Below are positions 58,829 through 64,000 of a stretch of 64,000 nt of DNA, one piece after another. The position numbers and the translations under genes are program-made. Position 1 is the stretch's first letter. Each line of letters opens with the position of its first letter. The stretch comes from Methylococcus sp. EFPC2. Lineage in GTDB: Bacteria > Pseudomonadota > Gammaproteobacteria > Methylococcales > Methylococcaceae. A model generated the notes under the pieces. That model worked only from the letters and a program-made list of their open reading frames with translations. It made no database searches and was not told the DNA's origin. The stretch covers positions 1,736,001-1,800,000 of the forward strand of contig NZ_CP070491.1 of assembly GCF_016925495.1 (NCBI RefSeq). Reading direction: 5' to 3'.

Positions 58829-59110
58829 ATGAACACCCCTAGCAAGGGCGTAATCCGCCCGCAATTCCCCCGCCCCCGAGAACTTCACAGCCTGGAACGC
58901 GCCCTCAAGGCGTTCGTACAGGAGGCCCGTGACGTGGCCGATACCGCCTATACGCTGGAAGTCGATCATCATGGTCAACTGCCGCAATTGGACGATATCG
59001 CCGCGAATATGAGCGAGGCCCTAAGCCTGATCGAGCGGTCGCATGGTCTGGCGTTCGAGGCCTGGCGCACTGCTTGCGAAGCGGAAGCCGGTCACCAGAG
59101 AGGGAACTGA
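58829..59110 (+). CDS. Small protein under C4-type RNA control (Ash/Icd/Kil position)
   Basis: 93 residues, mainly helical and rich in Ala, Leu and Glu (SLERALKAFVQEARDVAD, IAANMSEALSLIERSH). No family recognised by sequence. Its position, directly behind a C4-like RNA whose loop pairs with its AAAGAGG ribosome-binding site (eight bases before ATG 58829), is that of the Ash, Icd/Kil or antirepressor genes of P4/P1-type elements; those block host division or lift repression. An in-phase start at 58442 would give 222 residues, but most of the extension is the RNA leader. Confidence 0.7.
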   Translation: MNTPSKGVIRPQFPRPRELHSLERALKAFVQEARDVADTAYTLEVDHHGQLPQLDDIAANMSEALSLIERSHGLAFEAWRTACEAEAGHQRGN

Positions 59111-59111
59111 G

Positions 59112-59348
59112 ATGAACTCGAAGCAGAACAAGCAGGCAAAAGACTCTATTGACCAAATGATAAGCAGCATCCTCGACCAGTACCCGCCGACACAGACACG
59201 ACACGCCTTACTCAAAAAGGCCCGGCGGTTCGCCGATGAACTGATCGGCAACGCGGCCGACGGCGCGCTCACACTGGAGCGCCATGAATTGGTAGATAAG
59301 CTGGTGGAAGCCTTTTTTGCCGGCGCGGATGAAGGAGGCTGTGCATGA
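59112..59348 (+). CDS. Hypothetical small phage protein
   Basis: 78 residues, charged and helical (NSKQNKQAKDSIDQMISSIL, ERHELVDKLVEAFFAGADE). No family recognised. GAGGG stands seven bases before ATG 59112. It starts right after the preceding gene and its stop overlaps the primase-like gene by four bases (ATGA), so it is part of the replication operon. Confidence 0.65.
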   Translation: MNSKQNKQAKDSIDQMISSILDQYPPTQTRHALLKKARRFADELIGNAADGALTLERHELVDKLVEAFFAGADEGGCA

Positions 59349-59878
59349 GGCCAGAAACGCAAAGGCCCCGTCCGGTCCGGCAACCGGACGAGGCCACATT
59401 CCAAAATCGACGACCCAAGTTTACCACCACCTCAAGCCCAATCGGCAATTTGCTGTCACGACTGGATGGTGTCCGTCAAACGGACCGCGAAGACCGCAAA
59501 TTTCTTGCGCGCTGCCCGGCGCACGACGACCGCAGCCCAAGCCTAGGGATTCGCGAAACCGACGACGGGCGCGTGCTGCTCAAGTGCTGGGCCGGATGTA
59601 GCTTTGAACAGATAACCAGCGCAATCGGCTTATCCGTGTCCGATCTCTTCCCAGTAAGACATGGGCGCGACTTCGACCCAAACGCACCCAAGCCGAGAAG
59701 ACCCAAGTTTTCGGCGTATGAGCTGCTGCCCTTGGTTATCACCGAAGCCATGGTATTGGCGCTTGCCTATCGTGAGCTCGCCCACGGCGGCACATTGTCT
59801 GACGCCGATCTGGAGCGCGCTGAACTGGCAGAGCACGCCGTTATGGGCGCGTGGGCGGAGGTGAAGTGCTATGGGTAG
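59345..59878 (+). CDS. Zinc-finger primase-like protein without a catalytic domain
   Basis: 177 residues. CPAHDDRSPSLGI and LLKCWAGCSFEQITSAIGL give the C-x2-H…C-x2-C zinc motif and flanking pattern of the CHC2-type domain at the start of phage and plasmid primases. Nothing like a Toprim or other catalytic domain follows; the rest is a short helical region that stops at residue 177. Normal primases of this type run to 300-900 residues. It is coupled on both sides: ATGA with the previous gene and an eight-base overlap with the helicase gene, suggesting a two-part replication protein. Confidence 0.82.
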   Translation: MRPETQRPRPVRQPDEATFQNRRPKFTTTSSPIGNLLSRLDGVRQTDREDRKFLARCPAHDDRSPSLGIRETDDGRVLLKCWAGCSFEQITSAIGLSVSDLFPVRHGRDFDPNAPKPRRPKFSAYELLPLVITEAMVLALAYRELAHGGTLSDADLERAELAEHAVMGAWAEVKCYG

Positions 59879-61082
59879 CGCGCTCCTAGAAAAGCTCGAT
59901 GCGCTGGCCACGGATGGCTCTAATCTCCCGGCATCGGTCGAATTGCTCAACGGCGCCGACATCAAGCCCGAGCCGATCCGCTGGGTGTGGCCGGGCTGGC
60001 TGGCGGCCGGCAAGTTCCACGTCTTGGCCGGCGCACCAGGGACCGGCAAGACCAGCATCGCGCTTGCCCTGGCGGCGACGATCACCGCGGGCGGCCGCTG
60101 GCCGGACGGCACGCGGGCCGCTTTCGGTAACGTCATGATCTGGTCAGGCGAGGATGACGCGGCCGATACCTTGGCACCTCGTCTGATCGCATCCGGCGCG
60201 GATATGAGCCGCGTGTTCTTCGTGGGCAGTGTCCGCGAGGCTGGCGAGTCCCGACCGTTCGACCCGTCGAGCGACCTGGAGACACTCACGAGAGCGGCGG
60301 CGAAGATTGGCGACGTCTCTTTGTTGATCGCCGACCCCGTCGTGTCGGCCGTGGCCGGTGATTCTCACAAGAACACCGAGGTTCGGCGCGGCCTACAACC
60401 GCTGGTAGACCTGGGCGCTAGGCTTCGGTGCGCGGTCTTGGGCATTAGCCACTTCACGAAAGGCACAGCCGGTCGCGACCCCGTGGAGCGTGTCACGGGC
60501 TCCATTGCCTTCGGTGCGCTGGCTCGAGTCGTCCTGGCGGCTGCCAAGCTGCCCGACGATCACCCGGACGGGCCGGGGCGCATCTTCTGCCGCTCAAAGT
60601 CCAACATTGGGCCGGATGATGGGGGGTTTCGCTATGACCTGCGCCAGTCCGAGCTTGAAGCTCACCCCGGCATATTTACTTCGTCCGTGCTTTGGGGCGA
60701 TGCCATGGAGGGGAGCGCTCGCGAGCTGCTGGGGCAGGCCGAGCAGTCGGCCGACCCAGCGGCGCGAAGCGAACTTGACGACGCCTTGGAGTTTCTGGAG
60801 AACCTCCTTTCTGATGGGCCTGTGCCGTCAAAGATCGTTCGCGCGGATTGCGAGGGAGCCGGGCACAGTTGGGCAACCGTTCGTCGGGCGCAGAAGGTTT
60901 TAGGTGTCGAAGCAACCCGCGATGGCGGGATCGGAAATGCGGGAAAGTGGACATGGAGACTTCCACCGAAGACGCCTAAGGCGCTCAAAGAAAACCTAAC
61001 ATGCTCACAAAAAAGCGTGAGCATGTTAGAAAAATCTGAGCACCTTAGGGGCGAAATCATCGGCGACGCGGAGGTGTTCTGA
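59871..61082 (+). CDS. RepA-like hexameric helicase (AAA_25 ATPase)
   Basis: 403 residues. Walker A LAGAPGTGKTSIALAL (about residue 52), WSGEDDAADTLAPRL, Walker B LLIADPVVS and ISHFTKGTAGRDPVERVTGS match the RecA-like core of RSF1010 RepA-type replicative helicases found in many prophages. The C-terminal ~120 residues include a winged-helix-like segment (SHSWATVRRAQKVLG pattern: GHSWATVRRAQKVLG). It should unwind DNA at the element's origin, together with the zinc-finger protein encoded just before. It shares one base with the next start (TGATG). Confidence 0.88.
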   Translation: MGSALLEKLDALATDGSNLPASVELLNGADIKPEPIRWVWPGWLAAGKFHVLAGAPGTGKTSIALALAATITAGGRWPDGTRAAFGNVMIWSGEDDAADTLAPRLIASGADMSRVFFVGSVREAGESRPFDPSSDLETLTRAAAKIGDVSLLIADPVVSAVAGDSHKNTEVRRGLQPLVDLGARLRCAVLGISHFTKGTAGRDPVERVTGSIAFGALARVVLAAAKLPDDHPDGPGRIFCRSKSNIGPDDGGFRYDLRQSELEAHPGIFTSSVLWGDAMEGSARELLGQAEQSADPAARSELDDALEFLENLLSDGPVPSKIVRADCEGAGHSWATVRRAQKVLGVEATRDGGIGNAGKWTWRLPPKTPKALKENLTCSQKSVSMLEKSEHLRGEIIGDAEVF

Positions 61083-61600
61083 TGGTCACTTCCGTCCTTG
61101 CCGAACTCCATTCCATGGGGCTGACCATCACCACAGATGGCCGTCATCTCACCGTCACCCCGGCATCAAAAATCACCGACGAAACACGCCAACTGATCCG
61201 GGCGCATCGTGACGAACTCCTGGCAGGACTGGTGCCACCCGCAAACGAAGACCCGATCTTCTGGCGCGTCGAAATCCGCACCCCAAACGGCCGCCGCTTC
61301 GAGATCGACGCGCCGTCAGGCGTGAGCCTCGCGGATGCCGAACGCTGGGCGGTTGAGGACTTCGGTCCTGGCTGCAACGTGGCGGGGCTGGTGCTGCTGG
61401 AAGACGCCTACCGGGAAGAGCCGTTGCCGGGTAACGGGCTGCCTGTCGTCCGCTGTAGCGACTGCAAGCACGCTACCACCACCGACCATGCCGCCCTGAT
61501 CGACTGCGCGGCGCTGGTGCCTTCTCCGGCAGCGGCTGGGCCGTACCGGAGGTGGGCGAGCGATCAACACGTTTGCACAAAATTTGAGGTAACCCAATGA
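61082..61600 (+). CDS. Protein with TubC-like N-terminal docking domain and Cys motif
   Basis: 172 residues. Residues 1-50 (LAELHSMGLTITTDGRHL, RQLIRAHRDELLAGL) follow the pattern of the TubC N-terminal docking domain, which is common in short phage and plasmid proteins behind helicase genes. The C-terminal part has CSDCKHAT, DCAAL and VCTKF, four cysteines that could bind one zinc. Function is unknown; a protein-protein adaptor in replication is a guess. It is coupled to its neighbours by one-base and four-base overlaps. Confidence 0.75.
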   Translation: MVTSVLAELHSMGLTITTDGRHLTVTPASKITDETRQLIRAHRDELLAGLVPPANEDPIFWRVEIRTPNGRRFEIDAPSGVSLADAERWAVEDFGPGCNVAGLVLLEDAYREEPLPGNGLPVVRCSDCKHATTTDHAALIDCAALVPSPAAAGPYRRWASDQHVCTKFEVTQ

Positions 61601-62097
61601 TTGAAAAATTCCTGCTTTGGATTTCCCGGTATTTGAAATGCCTGATCGACCCCGAGCCGTTTTTCGAGACCTATTTCATTCTGCCCGGCGTGGTACTGCA
61701 TCACTTCGTGGCACCTGACCCGGAACAGGGCTTTCACGTTCACCCCTGGAAGTGGAGTATTTCCATCATGCTGACCGGCGGGTATCGGGAAGAAATCTTT
61801 AACCCAACTGGGGAACATTGGACCCGCGACCGGCCTGCCGGCTCTCTTGCCGTTTGGGGGCCGAATTTCGCGCACCGGCTTGTTGGGATCCCTGGTAAGC
61901 CCTTCGGCGGCTGGTCGCTCTTCATCACCGGCCCGGTAATTCCCCGCCTGTTCAATTGGGGATACTTCGAGCGAGCAGGCGCATTCTGGTCTTTCCGACC
62001 CATGCATTATCCGAAACGCCTAGATTTGTCCAAGGCTGTCAGAGGACGGGAAAAGGCAAAATTCCTTACCGATATTCTGGGCGAGGGGAATTCATGA
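61597..62097 (+). CDS. Cupin-like phage protein
   Basis: 166 residues. FHVHPWKWSISIMLTGGYREE (read as FHVHPW and then LTGGYREE) resembles a cupin metal-binding motif, and a later GPNFAHRL could give the third His. The rest alternates short strands, as in a small barrel. Cupins of this kind occur in phage genomes without a known role. It overlaps its neighbours by four bases on each side (ATGA). Confidence 0.65.
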   Translation: MIEKFLLWISRYLKCLIDPEPFFETYFILPGVVLHHFVAPDPEQGFHVHPWKWSISIMLTGGYREEIFNPTGEHWTRDRPAGSLAVWGPNFAHRLVGIPGKPFGGWSLFITGPVIPRLFNWGYFERAGAFWSFRPMHYPKRLDLSKAVRGREKAKFLTDILGEGNS

Positions 62098-62333
62098 GCG
62101 GCAAATGGAGCTTTCACACAGACACCCCGGAAGCCTTATGGGCGGTGGACGAGGACGGCGGCGAGGGGATTATCGATTACGCGCTGTCTCGCGGCATGGA
62201 TGAAGCCGTAGACCTGTTCCGCGACTGGTTGAAGGCGCGATGCCTGGAACGCCAGCGCGAGCGGGAAACCGCGTGGCGGCGGCAGAAATTTCGAGTGGTG
62301 GCGGGGGGCAGACCGCAAACAGGCCATGACTGA
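62094..62333 (+). CDS. Hypothetical small phage protein
   Basis: 79 residues: an acidic first half (EALWAVDEDGGEGIIDYAL) and a strongly basic end (ARCLERQRERETAWRRQKFR). No family recognised. Translationally coupled to the cupin-like gene by ATGA at 62094. Confidence 0.6.
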   Translation: MSGKWSFHTDTPEALWAVDEDGGEGIIDYALSRGMDEAVDLFRDWLKARCLERQRERETAWRRQKFRVVAGGRPQTGHD

Positions 62334-62363
62334 TTGAAACATCAACTTGCGGAACAATAACCC

Positions 62364-62753
62364 ATGGCATTCAAAAAAGGACAATCCGGCAACCCGGCCG
62401 GCAGACCACCAGGAACAACGCTGGCGGGCCGACTGCGCGAGGCGGTAGGAAAGGACTTCGACGGCATCGTGGAGGCGCTTGTGACCCTCGCAAAATCCGG
62501 CGACACCCAAGCGGCAAGCCTGCTGTTATCGCGTGTCGTGCCGGCAGTGAAGCCGATTCAGGAACCCGTCAAGGTGCCGATGGTAGGCGCTACGCTGACC
62601 GAAAAGGCTTGCGCCATCCTGGAGGCTGTAGCAGCCGGCGAACTGGCACCCGCCGATGCCAAGGCCTTGCTCGATGGCATCGGGCAAGTGGCCAAGATCA
62701 CCGAAATTGATGAACTGACCAAACGTATCGACGCCCTGGAGGCGAAAGCATGA
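62364..62753 (+). CDS. DUF5681-type protein, possible small-terminase relative
   Basis: 129 residues. The N-terminal FKKGQSGNPAGRPPGT is the signature of the DUF5681 group, short proteins often encoded next to phage packaging genes. Helical segments follow and the last third looks like a coiled coil (LTKRIDALEAKA). A role in packaging or as a terminase-associated DNA-binding protein is inferred from context only. It is 30 bases after the previous gene and overlaps the next by four bases. Confidence 0.72.
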   Translation: MAFKKGQSGNPAGRPPGTTLAGRLREAVGKDFDGIVEALVTLAKSGDTQAASLLLSRVVPAVKPIQEPVKVPMVGATLTEKACAILEAVAAGELAPADAKALLDGIGQVAKITEIDELTKRIDALEAKA

Positions 62754-62956
62754 ATATCAAGCAGCGAATTGCGAGCCTGGAAGCGGACGCCAACAAGACA
62801 GAATGGTATTCCCCGGTGGAAGACCTACCCCCGAAGCTGACCCAAGACGAATGGCTTGCCCACTTCGTCCGGGGTGAGCGCATCGACCGGCCGGACTTTT
62901 ACGCATGGCTGGAAAGAACCGAGCACCATCAAGCCGAGAGGATTGCAAACCGATGA
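62750..62956 (+). CDS. Hypothetical small phage protein
   Basis: 68 residues, starting MNIKQRIASLEADANK, a heptad-like helix similar in pattern to the start of the next gene's product (IHSRIKSLEQRH). No family recognised. It overlaps both neighbours by four bases (ATGA). Confidence 0.62.
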   Translation: MNIKQRIASLEADANKTEWYSPVEDLPPKLTQDEWLAHFVRGERIDRPDFYAWLERTEHHQAERIANR

Positions 62957-63135
62957 CCAGCATTCACAGCCGCATCAAGTCCTTGGAGCAACGCCACGGG
63001 AACACTGAGTCGCTGCGCGTGGCCATTACCCGATTCAGCGCGGACGCGGAATTACCGCCTCCCGTCGAACAGCACTGCGTGAGCGTGACTTTCGTCAAGG
63101 CTGGACAATTTACCGACCCAAACCAGAGGATATGA
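62953..63135 (+). CDS. Hypothetical small phage protein
   Basis: 60 residues. The N-terminus repeats the 'I-x-S/Q-R-I-x-SLE' helix of the preceding product, so the two may be a tandem pair that diverged. The rest (HCVSVTFVKAGQF) is strand-like. ATGA overlaps with both neighbours. Confidence 0.58.
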   Translation: MTSIHSRIKSLEQRHGNTESLRVAITRFSADAELPPPVEQHCVSVTFVKAGQFTDPNQRI

Positions 63136-63497
63136 AAATGCCCTTATACACAATTCACGACTTTTCCACGCCCGTTCAAGCCTTCGGCCTGGCGGACAGG
63201 GCGCGGCGGCGGATGGCCGATCAGCAAATGCTGAACGCAAACCAGCAGACTCAAACGGCCGAGCAAGCCAAGCCCAATGAGTGGGACCGTTTCGCCCAGG
63301 CGCTCGGCGGTATCGCGGCTCCCGGTCATCTGGCGCGGTCGATACAGTCGGGGGATCCGTTGGGCGCCATGATGAGCGTCAAGGCCATAAACGACTGGAC
63401 GAAGTCGCTACAGCCTGGCGGCACGATGGCTCCCGAAGCCCTGAACCGGGGGATTGCTAAAACCGACTGGAACCCGTTCCCGAAATTCCAGTGGTAG
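63132..63497 (+). CDS. Hypothetical phage protein, possibly virion-associated
   Basis: 121 residues. Gln/Ala-rich helix in the middle (RRRMADQQMLNANQQTQTAEQ) and a Gly/Pro-rich end (SLQPGGTMAPEALNRG, FPKFQW). Composition resembles internal virion or tail-tip proteins, but I recognise no family. It overlaps the previous gene by four bases and is followed by an 89-base gap to the next gene. Confidence 0.6.
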   Translation: MKMPLYTIHDFSTPVQAFGLADRARRRMADQQMLNANQQTQTAEQAKPNEWDRFAQALGGIAAPGHLARSIQSGDPLGAMMSVKAINDWTKSLQPGGTMAPEALNRGIAKTDWNPFPKFQW

Positions 63498-63586
63498 CGG
63501 GAAAATACGACCATTTTGCTTCGAGGAATGAGGTCTGTATGTTCAACCTGAAAATACGTTTTCAACACGAAAGCAGGAGATAAATT

Positions 63587-64000
63587 ATGGGCGGTGGAAG
63601 CGCACCAAAACAGCCCGATCCATATGCTACGGCGGCGGCGCAGGGCCAATGGAACCAGAAGACCGCGCTTTACAACAAGCAGTTGAACGCGGACAACGTG
63701 AGCGGCCCCCTGGGAGGCATCACGCAACGGAACATCGGCACGGCTGCCAATCCGCAATGGCAAATCAACCAAACGTTGAACCCGCAGATTCAACGGCAGC
63801 TCGACACCACGTTAGCCAACAACAACGCGTTGACCGACATCGCCGCCAGTCGCACCGGTGCGGTCAAGGACGCCTTCAGCAAGGGGCTAGGCTGGGATTC
63901 ATTCGAGAACCCGCAGGCCAGCGAGGCATCCCGCCAGCAGACCATAGACGCGCTCTATGGCCAGGCGAAAAGCCGGCTGGACCCGCAATTCGCACAGGAC
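63587..64000 (+). CDS. Probable phage virion protein (partial)
   Basis: Cut by the right edge: 138 codons with no stop. It starts MGGGSAPKQPDPYATAAAQG, a Gly/Ala/Gln-rich N-terminus of the kind found in podovirus-like structural or ejection proteins, and goes on with Asn/Gln-rich sequence (NQTLNPQIQRQLDTTLANNN). CAGGAG stands nine bases before ATG 63587. The exact virion role is unknown. Confidence 0.68.
   Translation, partial: MGGGSAPKQPDPYATAAAQGQWNQKTALYNKQLNADNVSGPLGGITQRNIGTAANPQWQINQTLNPQIQRQLDTTLANNNALTDIAASRTGAVKDAFSKGLGWDSFENPQASEASRQQTIDALYGQAKSRLDPQFAQD

Noticed and set aside
58442-59110. A single 222-residue protein covering the C4-like RNA and the gene behind it
   Set aside because: The first 129 codons translate the terminator and RNA structure; a good ribosome-binding site precedes ATG 58829 and is the target of the RNA loop.

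Overview
The window looks like the chromosome of a GC-rich Gram-negative proteobacterium, most likely a gammaproteobacterium. I judge this from the polysaccharide, glutamate synthase, Trk, cytochrome c maturation and lipoprotein genes; a methanotroph-type host (Methylococcales) is possible but not proven by anything here. About 55 kb is chromosomal, and the last 8 kb or so is the left part of an integrated phage-like element.

Layout. Positions 1-3346 (reverse strand) hold a glycosyltransferase, an acyltransferase and the start of an exosortase-A-type O-glycosylation ligase, so a PEP-CTERM/exosortase locus probably lies to the left. Positions 3775-19381 (forward) are one long exopolysaccharide locus: initiating phosphoglycosyltransferase, outer-membrane export lipoprotein, tyrosine autokinase/chain-length protein, Wzy-like polymerase, Wzx-like flippase, four glycosyltransferases, a secreted HEAT-repeat protein and a membrane protein. 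Three copies of a 0.5-0.6 kb non-coding repeat with terminal inverted repeats cut this locus into modules, and palindromic REP-like elements have been absorbed into the 3' ends of three of its genes.

Positions 19326-33605 carry housekeeping genes: class I aldolase, an FHA-PP2C phosphatase, a HugZ-like protein, thioredoxin reductase, FtsK, a fused SpmA-SpmB transporter-like protein, a porin behind a strong sigma-54 promoter, bacterioferritin and its ferredoxin (with a Fur-box-like site), a YcxB-family protein, an ABC-F ATPase and a universal stress protein. Positions 33622-41315 (reverse) hold trkH, gltD and gltB. Positions 41824-45440 hold an unusual fusion of a polysaccharide chain-length protein to a degenerate tyrosine-recombinase-like domain, a Ubi-family hydroxylase and a CAU-anticodon tRNA. 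Positions 46719-55278 hold a FixL/FixJ-like two-component pair, ccmA-ccmB-ccmC, lgt, an exporter ABC protein and an FMN reductase.

Positions about 55.6 kb to the right edge are a prophage or phage satellite: integrase, lipoprotein, AlpA/Xis-like regulator behind a nested palindrome, a C4-type antisense RNA whose loops match the ribosome-binding region of the next small gene, a zinc-finger primase-like protein, a RepA-like helicase, and then a tightly overlapping run of small phage genes reaching a probable virion gene cut by the window edge. The C4-like immunity RNA and the chain-length/recombinase fusion are the two most notable findings.
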